Made by a program: the position numbers and the translations under genes. DNA of 64,000 bases. It comes from Ruminococcus sp. GTDB lineage: Bacteria > Bacillota > Clostridia > Oscillospirales > Ruminococcaceae. The notes under the pieces were generated by a model, which saw only the letters and a program-made list of their open reading frames with translations, made no database searches and was not told where the DNA came from. This document shows, piece by piece, positions 8,575-17,465 of this stretch; positions within the stretch are counted from its first letter, which is position 1; each line of letters begins with the position of its first letter. The DNA is taken from positions 62,001-126,000 of the forward strand of contig JAIDUG010000055.1 in NCBI GenBank assembly GCA_029060305.1. Reading direction: 5' to 3'.

Positions 8575-8585
8575 ACGTCCGTTTT
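8554..8585. terminator. Bidirectional terminator, convergent genes at 8.57 kb
   Basis: Stem AAAACGGAC/GTCCGTTTT (9 bp) with an inner TTCA/TGAA pairing. It overlaps the stop codon of the upstream plus-strand gene and also lies just after the leftward lipoprotein gene. Confidence 0.88.
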
Positions 8586-8595
8586 ATAAGTCTGA

Positions 8596-9729
8596 TTATC
8601 TCATATAGGATTGTGGCTGACCGTTTTTCATTCTCTCAAGACACAGATTATAGCGGTCGTCAAATGTTTCTACTACATAACGGTCTTCGTCATAGAAGTA
8701 TTCTCTTGGGTAAGCCTGATAGAATTTTGGTTTTGCGGAATACTGTCCCGAAACGCATTCAACTTTACCATCATTTATCATAACAAAATAATCAAAACCG
8801 TCCTTTTTCTGATAACAGCCGTCAAGCGTGGTGTCAAACGTATTTAAAAATTCGTCGGTAACGTTGTAATTTTTACTGCTGTCGGAACAGATAATACAAT
8901 TTTCCGGAATTTCCGTCCCTGTTTCTGCAAGTTCGTATAGTACAGTGTTGGAGACTTTGTAAAGGCTTTTGATTTCTTCCATTACAGTATTTCTTTCTTC
9001 TTCATACAGATTTCCCATTGTAATGAAATCATCTTTCCAGCCCTCGCCGTCAATGTAATACAGGGTGTCTTCTGTATCTATAATTTTGTCATATTTGTCT
9101 TCTGTAATGTAATGGAAATCACGTGATATTGTATAGTGGACAGTTACAGCTTTTTCGATATTGAAATATGTCTCGGGCATTTCATCTATGGGTATGGGCG
9201 TTGACATAAGTTCAGAAAGTTTATCTATATCGGGATTTTCCGTGCCGTTTTCTTCGATATATTCGTATAAAGGCTGATAACAACCGTAATATATGTTAAA
9301 ATATGGTATATATTCTTCTGATACCGGTTCTACTGAATTAATGCTTATAAGTTCAAAGTCAATTGAACCGTCTCCTATAATGTCATCTAATGACAAAAGG
9401 TTATTGTTATGAAGTGTTTTTATTGTATCAAAATATTTGTCCGGATAGCATAACTTTATTACAGTATCAACGTCATTGCTTTTGCATTCAAGTAACTTTT
9501 CAATAACTTCCGCATATTCTTCCGAACCCTCCACGGAAGTTTTTGATATTTCTTCCGTTGTTTCTTCTTCAATTTCTTCCATTTCGGATTCAGTGACTTC
9601 TTCTGTAGTTTCTTCCGCAACTGACGTTACAGAAAATTCGTCAGTAATTTCATCTGTCGTATAATTTCCGCACGATACGGACGTACACAACATAGCGGTC
9701 ATAACAAGAATGATTGTGAATTTTTTCAT
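8596..9729 (-). CDS. Secreted lipoprotein of unknown function, acidic linker
   Basis: A signal peptide starts at MKKFTIILVMTAMLC and ends in a lipobox-like TSVSC, so the mature protein should be anchored by a lipidated cysteine. A 50-residue Glu/Thr/Ser linker follows, then about 300 residues with no domain that I recognise. I chose 9729 over an in-frame ATG at 9750 because AAAGGTG is 8 bases upstream and the signal peptide begins there. It is the third gene of the NatAB-like operon, so it may act with the exporter or simply be co-transcribed. Confidence 0.82.
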   Translation of the reverse strand: MKKFTIILVMTAMLCTSVSCGNYTTDEITDEFSVTSVAEETTEEVTESEMEEIEEETTEEISKTSVEGSEEYAEVIEKLLECKSNDVDTVIKLCYPDKYFDTIKTLHNNNLLSLDDIIGDGSIDFELISINSVEPVSEEYIPYFNIYYGCYQPLYEYIEENGTENPDIDKLSELMSTPIPIDEMPETYFNIEKAVTVHYTISRDFHYITEDKYDKIIDTEDTLYYIDGEGWKDDFITMGNLYEEERNTVMEEIKSLYKVSNTVLYELAETGTEIPENCIICSDSSKNYNVTDEFLNTFDTTLDGCYQKKDGFDYFVMINDGKVECVSGQYSAKPKFYQAYPREYFYDEDRYVVETFDDRYNLCLERMKNGQPQSYMR

Positions 9730-9742
9730 AATGTCAACACCT

Positions 9743-11077
9743 TTAATCATCAGCAGATTTTTTTGACTTCTTATATTTTGATTTCTGTCCGAAATTAAGG
9801 GAGATTGTGAGTATCTTGTCGGAATTGAAAAGTCTCAGTGCAAAGAACATACATATTGCAAATATAATTAACTGATATACAGTACCGATATAGAACATGG
9901 TCATATTTCCGAACATGATATTTGATATTGCTGAAAAAGTATGTGTGAATGGTATTGCATATACAAGTATTTTTATTGCTGTTGGAAGTGTATTTATATC
10001 AGTAAGCATTGAAATCATATATGGAATCATAGCAAGCATTACTATAGGCATAATTACTGTCTGTGAAGACTTTGTATCATTTACCAATGCACCAAGCATT
10101 ATTGATACAGAAAGACATATCATTACCGTTAAGAATAACTGTATTCCGACAAGTACATAACTTCCTGCTGATAATGAAAGTCCTAACTGTTTTATAGCCT
10201 CGTCAGCTGAAAGAATGTCACCTGCAATATCTGAAATAATACTTTCGTCTTGCATTGTGGAATTTTTTATGAATCCTGAAAATCCTAACATATATACACC
10301 TGCATTTATAAGTGCTACTACAGCAGCCGCAAGCATTTTTGCAGTGATTATTGATGAACGTGATACAGGTGCGGAAAGAAGTGTTTCAAGGGTCTTGTCT
10401 AACTTTTCATTTGATATTGAACTTATAAGAGATTGTGATGTCATCATAATAAGTATAAATACGACAATAGGTAATAACATATTCTGCATAGTCACTTTAT
10501 TGATTATTGCTTGTAATGAGGCGTGGGCAGATTTGTCAGCTACTACTATATTTTCGTTAAGTATAACCGGATTTTCCATCATTTCAAAGTCTTCCGTTGA
10601 CATACCATATTCAGAAGCTATTTTGTTTGCTATGATATTGTTGATAATTGTCAACGCACCAGAAGTGCCTGATGAAATATTTGATATTGTGGAAGCAGAA
10701 GTCATTCGTGAAGCTGTAATAATTTCTGGTTTTTCTCCGTTTTCAATAGTAGCAGTGAAACCTTCAGGAATAATAATAATGTTCTTTATGTCATTTTCTT
10801 CAAGAATAGAAGCATAATCGTCTCCTGAAACTTCAAATTCAGTAACTTCCGCACCTGCATTTTTAAGAAGTTCAATAAAACTTTTTGTGAAATCTGTGTT
10901 ATCCTGGTCACTTATGCTTATTGTAGGATTTGTGCTGTCTTCAATAGCATCATCTATTGCTACTTTGCTTGCTATTCCTGTAACATACAGTATAGCAAGA
11001 ATAGCTACGAGTCCTAAAATCATCTGTGCGTTTATGAGTTCTTTGAGTTCTTTCTGAAGCAGATTAATGAATTTCAT
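9743..11077 (-). CDS. NatB/ABC-2 type exporter permease
   Basis: Membrane half of an ABC-2 exporter. One membrane segment near residues 18-38 is followed by a large outside domain (about 40-180), then five or six hydrophobic segments, including a block with LETLLSAPVSRSSIITAKM, which is the hallmark of NatB/ABC-2 permeases. I place the start at ATG 11077, because the in-frame TTG at 11083 would be only 3 bases from GGTGG. It overlaps the end of the ATPase gene by 14 bases. The substrate is unknown; NatAB proteins have been linked to sodium efflux, but many relatives export peptides or antibiotics. Confidence 0.88.
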   Translation of the reverse strand: MKFINLLQKELKELINAQMILGLVAILAILYVTGIASKVAIDDAIEDSTNPTISISDQDNTDFTKSFIELLKNAGAEVTEFEVSGDDYASILEENDIKNIIIIPEGFTATIENGEKPEIITASRMTSASTISNISSGTSGALTIINNIIANKIASEYGMSTEDFEMMENPVILNENIVVADKSAHASLQAIINKVTMQNMLLPIVVFILIMMTSQSLISSISNEKLDKTLETLLSAPVSRSSIITAKMLAAAVVALINAGVYMLGFSGFIKNSTMQDESIISDIAGDILSADEAIKQLGLSLSAGSYVLVGIQLFLTVMICLSVSIMLGALVNDTKSSQTVIMPIVMLAMIPYMISMLTDINTLPTAIKILVYAIPFTHTFSAISNIMFGNMTMFYIGTVYQLIIFAICMFFALRLFNSDKILTISLNFGQKSKYKKSKKSADD

Positions 11078-11804
11078 TTTCAATTACCACCTTTTCAAAT
11101 ACTTCTTCAAGATTGACAACGTTGTAACGTTTTTTGAGTTCCTCTCCTGTACCCGTCACCATAAGATGACCTTTTGCGATAATTCCCACACGGTCGGAAA
11201 CAAACTCTATTTCAAGCATATTATGCGACGACAAAAGAAATGACATTCCCTCTTCACGTGCAAGTTTTTTAATCATCTTACGTATTTCGATAGCATTTAT
11301 AACGTCAAGTCCGCTTGTGGGTTCGTCAAGTATAGCAAGTTTCGGTTTTGTCATTACCGCACGTGAAAGAAGAAGTTTTCTAATCATACCACGGCTGTAA
11401 CTGCCTATTTTGTCGTTAAGTCTTTCACCTAAACCGCAAATATTTTTTGCACGGTTTACGCAGTCAATAATCTGTTTCGGGTCGGTGTAGAAAAGTCCGG
11501 CCATAAATTTGAGGTAATTTATACCTGTCATATTCTTGTAAGCTCCTGCCTCGTCCGGAAGATATGTAATACATTCCCTTACTTTTTCGGGGTTTTGTGT
11601 TACGCTGTAACCTCCGACTACTGCATCACCTGAAGTAGGTTTGAGAAGTGTGGAAATCATACGTATAGTAGTAGTTTTTCCTGCACCGTTAGGACCTATA
11701 AGGGCGAATATTTCACCTTTGCCAATCTCAAACGAAACGTTATCCGTCGCAAGTACCTTTGTGTACTGTTTCGTAAGCCCTTTTACTTCGAGGACTTTTT
11801 CCAT
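11064..11804 (-). CDS. ABC transporter ATPase, NatA-like
   Basis: Cytoplasmic ATPase partner of the permease that follows. Walker A GPNGAGKTTT, signature SRGMIRKL, Walker B LAILDEPTSGLD and the switch histidine in SSHNMLEIE are intact. The SRGM signature variant (instead of SGGQ) is usual in NatA. I place the start at ATG 11804, where AAAGGGAG is 8 bases upstream; an earlier in-frame start at 11840 would add 12 residues without homology. A consensus promoter lies about 50 bases upstream. Confidence 0.92.
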   Translation of the reverse strand: MEKVLEVKGLTKQYTKVLATDNVSFEIGKGEIFALIGPNGAGKTTTIRMISTLLKPTSGDAVVGGYSVTQNPEKVRECITYLPDEAGAYKNMTGINYLKFMAGLFYTDPKQIIDCVNRAKNICGLGERLNDKIGSYSRGMIRKLLLSRAVMTKPKLAILDEPTSGLDVINAIEIRKMIKKLAREEGMSFLLSSHNMLEIEFVSDRVGIIAKGHLMVTGTGEELKKRYNVVNLEEVFEKVVIENEIH

Positions 11805-11852
11805 ATTGATTACTCCCTTTCTGAAAAATTTTATTATCAAAATTATATCAAT

Positions 11853-11881
11853 ATAATATCACATTTTTCAGAAATTGTCAA
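11853..11881 (-). promoter_or_regulatory. Sigma-A promoter of the NatAB-like operon
   Basis: On the minus strand TTGACA, 17 bases, TATTAT, giving a start near 11846 and a leader of about 40 bases to the ATG at 11804. Confidence 0.88.
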
Positions 11882-12116
11882 TAGATGCCCGATATTCAAC
11901 AATATGCAAACAGAGGGCTTCCGGAAAATATGATAAGTTGTACATAGTGCATAATTCTGAGTGTGTGGGAAATATTCTGTATATATAATTGGTTAAAATA
12001 TTATAGTATATTTCTTTCTAAACTATGTTTCAATGATAAAACTTTGTGAAAAATACTGCGAAAAATATATTTTATAGCACGTATAACTGTATTAATGCAC
12101 AAAATATTATTCTGCT
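11882..12116. other. AT-rich spacer with no recognisable gene
   Basis: This stretch, between the NatAB-like promoter and the terminator at 12.12 kb, is highly AT-rich. I see no long reading frame with a ribosome-binding site, no tRNA and no clear repeat. Confidence 0.5.
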
Positions 12117-12118
12117 TT

Positions 12119-12152
12119 AAAAAAACTGTTGTGAAAAAATTCTCACAACAGT
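12119..12152 (-). terminator. Intrinsic terminator on the minus strand
   Basis: A 10-bp perfect stem (ACTGTTGTGA/TCACAACAGT, 8-base loop). On the minus strand it is followed by six or more T residues; on the plus strand there is no T-run. No known minus-strand gene lies upstream of it, hence the small RNA proposal. Confidence 0.85.
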
Positions 12153-12203
12153 CTTTGAGAAAAATAGAATCCGAATATTATTAGACAAATTTCGACAAAT
12201 TTA

Positions 12204-12232
12204 TTGCAGAAAACGTCCGAATATGATATAAT
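12204..12232 (+). promoter_or_regulatory. Sigma-A promoter of the XRE gene at 12367
   Basis: TTGCAG, 17 bases, TATAAT. It would give a leader of about 125 bases. It lies within the candidate minus-strand small RNA. Confidence 0.7.
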
Positions 12233-12278
12233 ATATAGTTAAGCTGTAATATTTTTTTGATTTCTGCTATATAATTAT

Positions 12279-12306
12279 ATTATACTCATTCCGGTGAAAA
12301 TGTCAA
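12279..12306 (-). promoter_or_regulatory. Minus-strand sigma-A promoter facing away from the XRE gene
   Basis: On the minus strand TTGACA, 16 bases, TATAAT. It has no protein gene before the terminator at 12119-12152. Confidence 0.75.
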
Positions 12307-12316
12307 GTAAAATTTG

Positions 12317-12341
12317 CGTTTCACGATAAGTTTGCGAAACG
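12317..12341. promoter_or_regulatory. Candidate operator: inverted repeat before the XRE gene
   Basis: CGTTTC, 13 bases, GAAACG, located 25 bases before the ATG of the XRE gene and just upstream of the minus-strand -35. A dimeric XRE repressor could bind here and control both transcripts; this is inference. Confidence 0.4.
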
Positions 12342-12366
12342 TTTACAAAATTCGGAGGTAATATTT

Positions 12367-12696
12367 ATGGATTTTTACGAAAGATTACGTGAAATTTGTA
12401 AGGAAAAAGGAACAACCGTTACCAGTATGCTTAGTAAGTTGGGTATTAGTACCGGAAGTACAGGCAACTGGAAAAAAGGACAGCTCCCTAAAGGTGACAT
12501 TCTTATTAAAATTGCGGACTACCTTAATACTTCAATTGACTATATACTTCTTGGGGAGTACAGGAGCGACGTGAACAAGGACGAAAGAAAACTTGTTGAA
12601 CTTTATAGGATTACTCCGGAACGTGCAAAATATAAGGTTATATGCGATATGGAACGCATTGTACAAGAGGAAATACAGAAATTTTCAGCAGAATAA
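12367..12696 (+). CDS. XRE-family transcriptional regulator
   Basis: A 109-residue protein with a Cro/CI helix-turn-helix in residues 3-62 (FYERLREICKEKGTTVTSML, SKLGISTGSTGNWKKGQLP, LIKIADYLNTSIDYILLGEY) and a short charged C-terminal helix. The site GGAGG is well spaced from the ATG. It is followed by its own terminator and immediately by the promoter of the giant solute-binding protein, so it may regulate the 12.8-23.5 kb locus, its own gene, or neither; the sequence does not decide this. Confidence 0.85.
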   Translation: MDFYERLREICKEKGTTVTSMLSKLGISTGSTGNWKKGQLPKGDILIKIADYLNTSIDYILLGEYRSDVNKDERKLVELYRITPERAKYKVICDMERIVQEEIQKFSAE

Positions 12697-12701
12697 TTTA
12701 A

Positions 12702-12733
12702 AAGGACGGTTTTCAGAAAAACCGTCTTTTTTT
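12702..12733 (+). terminator. Intrinsic terminator of the XRE gene
   Basis: Stem GACGGTTTT/AAAACCGTC with loop CAG, followed by seven T residues. The next promoter starts 2 bases later. Confidence 0.93.
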
Positions 12734-12734
12734 G

Positions 12735-12763
12735 TTGACAGTCATTTACAGAATTGATATAAT
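12735..12763 (+). promoter_or_regulatory. Perfect sigma-A promoter of the 12.8-23.5 kb transport locus
   Basis: TTGACA, 17 bases, TATAAT: a full consensus match. No operator-like palindrome is visible on top of it. Seven genes follow with gaps of at most 16 bases and no clear internal terminator. Confidence 0.9.
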
Positions 12764-12799
12764 TATTTTATTACATAAAAAAATACAGGTGATTTTATC

Positions 12800-15658
12800 T
12801 TGAAAAACAATATTTTTTTCCGACTGCTGATTTTTGTTGTAATGCTTGTGTTTGCGGTTGGAAATGTTAAGTTTCCGGTATATGCGGAATCAAATGACAA
12901 AGTGTACTATCCGATTGAGGAAAATATTACAGATAATTCATATAGTGAGTATTATGAAACTCATTCAGATGAAAACCGTCCGTCAGATAAAATTGAGGTT
13001 TCCGGAAAAGACTTCACCGGAAAAAACGGTAAATTTTCCGTCGGAGAGTGCAACGGCAAGGAAAATGTTTTTCTGTGGGAAAGCAGTAACGGTGAAATTT
13101 CCTGTAGTGTGGACGTACAGCAAAGCGGTATTTACTGTATGAATATGACATACTTTGCTTTTGAAACCGACAGTTCAGAAATTGAATTTTCGGTAAGTAT
13201 CGACGGAAAAGTCCCATATAATACGGCTTCACGAATAACTCTCAATAAAGTATGGGTAAATGAAAAAGATATTTCCACTGACAGCAACGGCAATCAGATA
13301 AGACCTGCTCAGATACAGTGTGCTATGTGGCAGACGGTTGATTTTATGGACGTTGACGGTCTTTTCAGTGAACCGTTGATTTTCAGTCTTGAAAAAGGTC
13401 ATCACGAAATAACGTTCAGTTCAGAACGTGCGGAATTTGCGATTGAGAGTTTCCGGCTGTACAATCCCGAAAAACTTCCTACATATCAGGAATATATTTC
13501 GGGAGCGGATATTACTTCACCGGAAAATATTTTCAGAATAGAGGGTGAAAGTGCGGTCTACAAATCAGACAGAACGCTTTTTCCGACTTGTGCCAACTCA
13601 GATTATAATGTTTCGCCGTCAGACCCTGTAAAAATAGTATATAATACTTTCGGAGCTGTAAACTGGAAAAAGGCTTTGCAGTGGACGACGTGGGTTATAA
13701 AAAAAGAGGACATAAAACAAGACGGTTGGTATAAAATCGGCATAAAGTACCGTCAGAATCAGATGAGAGGATTCAGTTCAGAACGCCGTATATATATTGA
13801 CGGAAAAGTCCCCTGTGAAGAATTAAGTCAGGTAAAATTTCGGTACAACAAAAAATGGGACGTTCTTTCACCGGAGTACAACGGAGAGAATATTTATATA
13901 TGGCTTACGGCAGATTGCGACCATTATTTTACAATGGAATGTATTGCCGGTGAGATAGGCGGTTATATAAGACAACTGGACGATGTTGTTTCTGAACTCA
14001 ACGGCTATTACAGAAAAATTCTTATGATTACTGGTACTTCTCCCGACAAGTACACCGATTATTATGTACACGAAAAAATTCCGAAATTATTGGACGGTTT
14101 GCAACGTATTTCGACAGAATTAAAAGATATTCAGTATGGTATAGAAAGTATTTCAGATAGTAAAGGTTCAGAAGCGTCCGTCATTCAGAATATGACCGTT
14201 ATTTTGGACAAGTGCATAAAAAAACCTCTTAAGATACCGCAGTATCTTGTACAAATAAGGGAAAGTTTAACATCTGTTTCCGCATGGTCGAGGGAATACA
14301 GAAATCAGCCTCTTGAAATAGACTATATAGAGTTTGCAACGGAAAGCGTTAAGTTTACGGACTGTAAGGAAAATTTTTTAAAAAAAGTATGGTTTGCTGT
14401 AAAATCTTTTTTCGGTTCGTTTTTTGAGGACTACTCCACACTATCGGATATTTCTGGAAAAAAATCTCTCGAAGTATGGGTCAATATCGGACGTGAGCAG
14501 GCACAGGTCGTGAAAGAACTGACGGACGGTTTTATCAGTGAAACAGGAATACCTGTTTCAGTGAATCTTGTGACAGGTGGTATAATTGAAGCGTCGCTTG
14601 CCGGAAAAGCTCCTGATATAGCGTTGTTTCTTGGTGGAGAATATCCTGTCAATCTTGCAATGCGTGACTTGCTTGTTGACGTTTCGGAATTTTCGGACTA
14701 TCAGGATATTACAGAACGTTTTCAGGAAAACGCAATGACACATTACAAATATAGCAGCGGAGTATATGGACTTCCGATAACTCAGAATTTCCCTATGCTG
14801 TTTTACCGGACGGATATTCTTTCAGAATTCGGCTACACTTCACCGCCGGAAACTTGGGAAGATTTAATGAATATGCTTCCTGCAATACAAAGGAATTATA
14901 TGTCTGTCGGACTTGTTCTTCCGTCAACGGACGTTTCACCGTCCACAGAAACAGGACATACTTTTGCTATGCTTATGTTGCAAAAGGGTCTCAACTACTA
15001 CACACCTGAAAAAGCCAGGTCAACATTTGACGAAGTGAAAGCCATTGAAGCCTTTGAACAGTGGACAGATTTTTACACCAAATACAGTTTTGAACAGTCA
15101 TACGATGCGTTCAGTCGTTTCCGTACAGGTGAATATCCTCTTGTGATTGCCGACTATTCTTTTTTCAATCAGCTTACAGAAGTTGCACCGGAAATAAAAG
15201 GTCTTTGGAATTTCTGTCCTGTTCCTGCAACCGACAATAACGGAAAAATTTCACACGCTACAAACTCCAACGTTTCGGGAGCTGTTATTTTCAGAAAAAC
15301 AGAAAATATAAATGATGCGTGGGAATATATAAAATGGTTTACAAGTGCGGAAACTCAGGTTCGTTTCGGAAATCAGACAGAGGGTTTACTCGGAACTATG
15401 GGCAGATTGAGTACGGCAAATACTGAGGCTCTGAAAAAATTATCGTGGTCTGAAAACGAACTGCAAAGACTTTTCGCACAGCGTGACGAACTTTCTGAAA
15501 TTCCTGTAATGCCGTCGTCGTATTCGGTTACAAGAAATATAATGAACGCTTTCCGTGAGGTCGTCAACGAAAAGGAGAATCCTCGTGACACACTGTTATG
15601 GTATAACCGTGATATAAATGATGAGATTTTCCGGAAAAACGAAAGTCTCAGGGAATAG
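12800..15658 (+). CDS. Giant extracellular solute-binding protein with large N-terminal extension
   Basis: A 952-residue secreted protein. A signal peptide (about 1-30) is followed by two beta-rich regions (about 60-230 and 235-400; EGESAVYKSD, QDGWYKIGIKYR and RRIYIDGKVP recall carbohydrate-binding beta-sandwiches) and a helical stretch (about 400-530). The ABC family 1 solute-binding domain starts at about 555 (KSLEVWVNIGREQAQVV) and runs to the end (LPITQNFPMLFYRTDIL, FPVPATDNNGK-like region, EYIKWFTSAETQ). Usual binding proteins have 420-550 residues, so the first half is extra. No lipobox cysteine is visible. The start is TTG with AGGTGAT upstream. It leads a seven-gene locus with four permeases. 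Confidence 0.85.
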   Translation: MKNNIFFRLLIFVVMLVFAVGNVKFPVYAESNDKVYYPIEENITDNSYSEYYETHSDENRPSDKIEVSGKDFTGKNGKFSVGECNGKENVFLWESSNGEISCSVDVQQSGIYCMNMTYFAFETDSSEIEFSVSIDGKVPYNTASRITLNKVWVNEKDISTDSNGNQIRPAQIQCAMWQTVDFMDVDGLFSEPLIFSLEKGHHEITFSSERAEFAIESFRLYNPEKLPTYQEYISGADITSPENIFRIEGESAVYKSDRTLFPTCANSDYNVSPSDPVKIVYNTFGAVNWKKALQWTTWVIKKEDIKQDGWYKIGIKYRQNQMRGFSSERRIYIDGKVPCEELSQVKFRYNKKWDVLSPEYNGENIYIWLTADCDHYFTMECIAGEIGGYIRQLDDVVSELNGYYRKILMITGTSPDKYTDYYVHEKIPKLLDGLQRISTELKDIQYGIESISDSKGSEASVIQNMTVILDKCIKKPLKIPQYLVQIRESLTSVSAWSREYRNQPLEIDYIEFATESVKFTDCKENFLKKVWFAVKSFFGSFFEDYSTLSDISGKKSLEVWVNIGREQAQVVKELTDGFISETGIPVSVNLVTGGIIEASLAGKAPDIALFLGGEYPVNLAMRDLLVDVSEFSDYQDITERFQENAMTHYKYSSGVYGLPITQNFPMLFYRTDILSEFGYTSPPETWEDLMNMLPAIQRNYMSVGLVLPSTDVSPSTETGHTFAMLMLQKGLNYYTPEKARSTFDEVKAIEAFEQWTDFYTKYSFEQSYDAFSRFRTGEYPLVIADYSFFNQLTEVAPEIKGLWNFCPVPATDNNGKISHATNSNVSGAVIFRKTENINDAWEYIKWFTSAETQVRFGNQTEGLLGTMGRLSTANTEALKKLSWSENELQRLFAQRDELSEIPVMPSSYSVTRNIMNAFREVVNEKENPRDTLLWYNRDINDEIFRKNESLRE

Positions 15659-15670
15659 GAGTGTTATATT

Positions 15671-16564
15671 TTGCTGAAAAAAATATTTTCTGAACTCAGA
15701 AAAAACAGAGACTGTTATTTAATGCTGTTACCGTTTATGATACTGTTTGTGACGTTTACTGTAATTCCTGTTATAATGTCAGTACCGGTTAGTTTCACGG
15801 ATTTCAATATGGTACAGAAACCCGAATTTATAGGACTTTCAAATTATATTTCGTTGTTTCTGTCAGACAAGATTTTCATGAAGTCCGTCAGGGTAACTTT
15901 GATATTTGCATTTTTTACAGGAATTGTAAGTTTTGTATTGTGTTTTCTTGTTGCGTGGCTGATAAACTCAATGCCAAAGAAATTCGCCACATTTTTTACA
16001 TTGATATTTTACATACCGTCAATGGCTAATGTTTACAGCGTATGGAAAGTAATTTTCAGTGGCGATATGAACGGTTATATAAATTCTCTTTTAATAAGTG
16101 CGGGTATTATAACGTCTCCTGTCCAATGGCTTACGGACGGAAATTATGTTCTCAGTACGGCAATTATAGTACAGTTGTGGCTGTCACTGGGAGCAGGATT
16201 TCTTGCGATACGTGCAGGATTGCAAGGTATAGACCGTTCAATGTATGAAGTCGGTGCGATTGAGGGGATAAAAAATCGCTGGCAGGAACTTGTATATATA
16301 GTCATTCCCTCAATGAAACCTCATTTAATGTTTGCTTCTGTAATGCAGATAGTAAGCTCCTTTACAGCAGGAACAGTTATACAGAATATAACAGGTTTTC
16401 CGAGTACCGACTACAAAGCACATACGGTTATGACACACGCTTATGATTACGGCTGGGTGCGTTATGAAATGGGGTACGCTTCCGCAATATGTATGATACT
16501 TTTTCTTTTTATGTACGCTGTCAACAGACTGGTCAATCACTTTTTAGGAAAAAATACGGACTGA
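15671..16564 (+). CDS. ABC sugar-type permease, MalF/UgpA family (pair 1)
   Basis: Inner-membrane permease of the carbohydrate ABC family with about six membrane segments. The cytoplasmic EAA loop that docks the ATPase is present (EVGAIEGIKNRWQELVYI, then IPSMKP). The N-terminus LMLLPFMILFVTFTVIPVI and the motif FTDFN are typical of the MalF-like half. The start is TTG at 15671. It is 12 bases after the binding protein and 16 before its partner permease. Confidence 0.92.
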   Translation: MLKKIFSELRKNRDCYLMLLPFMILFVTFTVIPVIMSVPVSFTDFNMVQKPEFIGLSNYISLFLSDKIFMKSVRVTLIFAFFTGIVSFVLCFLVAWLINSMPKKFATFFTLIFYIPSMANVYSVWKVIFSGDMNGYINSLLISAGIITSPVQWLTDGNYVLSTAIIVQLWLSLGAGFLAIRAGLQGIDRSMYEVGAIEGIKNRWQELVYIVIPSMKPHLMFASVMQIVSSFTAGTVIQNITGFPSTDYKAHTVMTHAYDYGWVRYEMGYASAICMILFLFMYAVNRLVNHFLGKNTD

Positions 16565-16580
16565 GAGGAATTTTAGAAAA

Positions 16581-17453
16581 ATGTCCGAAAAAAATAAAAT
16601 TAAAATTTCGTCAGGAATGGCAGGACGGAAACAGTCCGGTACAATGATGATATTTGTGTTTCTTGCAATACTGGGAATATTTATGTTTTTTCCGGTGTAT
16701 CTTACTGTTGTTATGTCGCTGAAACCTGTTGAGGAATTATTTGTGTTTCCGCCTGCACCTTATGTACTTCAGCCGACTTTAAAAAATTTCAGTGATATGT
16801 TTGAGGTAATGAGACAGAACAGAGTACCTTTTTCAAGATATGTTTTCAACAGTCTTACTGTAACACTTTCTATAACATTTCTGCAATGTATTGTTATATC
16901 AATGTCTGCTTTTGTACTCGCAAAATGCCGTTTTGCCGGAAATAAAATCATAAACAACATAATAGTAATATCGTTACTGTATCAGAGTAACGTCATTTAT
17001 ATAATGCAGTACATAGTTATAAACAAACTTGATTTAACTGACAGTCTTTATGCACTTATACTGCCGTCGGTAGCTTCACCTATGGGACTTTTTCTTATGA
17101 AACAATCAATAAGTCAGTTACCTGATTCAATAATAGAGTCTGCAAAAATGGACGGTGCAGGACTTTTCCGGATATGCTGGCAGATAGTAATTCCGAATCA
17201 AAAGCCTGCTCTGATGACACTGATGATATTTGCATTTCAGTCGTCGTGGAATATGCAGTCGGGAGCGTTTGTTTTTCACGAGGAATACAAGACGTTGCCG
17301 ACAGTTATAAATCAGATTTCTTCCGCAGGAATGGCTCGTGCAGGTGTTGCAATGGCAGGTGCTGTATTTATGCTTGTACCGCCTGTTGTAGTGTTTACAT
17401 TTGCACAGGGACGTATAATTGAAACTATGGCATATTCCGGTATTAAGGATTAA
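16581..17453 (+). CDS. ABC sugar-type permease, MalG/UgpE family (pair 1)
   Basis: Second half of permease pair 1, 290 residues, with about six membrane segments. It has the MalG-type N-terminal layout (FFPVYLTVVMSLKP), SAFVLAKCRF after the third segment, and the EAA loop (SAKMDGAGLFRICWQIVIP). It is followed 12 bases later by the propeller/Yip1 gene. Confidence 0.93.
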   Translation: MSEKNKIKISSGMAGRKQSGTMMIFVFLAILGIFMFFPVYLTVVMSLKPVEELFVFPPAPYVLQPTLKNFSDMFEVMRQNRVPFSRYVFNSLTVTLSITFLQCIVISMSAFVLAKCRFAGNKIINNIIVISLLYQSNVIYIMQYIVINKLDLTDSLYALILPSVASPMGLFLMKQSISQLPDSIIESAKMDGAGLFRICWQIVIPNQKPALMTLMIFAFQSSWNMQSGAFVFHEEYKTLPTVINQISSAGMARAGVAMAGAVFMLVPPVVVFTFAQGRIIETMAYSGIKD

Positions 17454-17465
17454 AGGAGTGGTGCA

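Larger units (their letters stand above)
12117..12272 (-). ncRNA. Candidate small RNA antisense to the leader of the XRE gene
   Basis: A consensus minus-strand promoter (12279-12306) and a strong minus-strand terminator (12119-12152) bracket about 155 bases that hold no gene on this strand. The predicted RNA is AU-rich. GCAGAAA near its 5' end can pair with TTTCTGC about 60 bases later, and UAAUAUUCGGA-like stretches occur twice. It would be antisense to the start region of the transcript for the XRE gene at 12367. This is inference from signals only. Confidence 0.4.

Noticed and set aside
9897..10817. Plus-strand reading frames opposite the NatB gene
   Set aside because: They are antisense shadows of a hydrophobic coding region without ribosome-binding sites.
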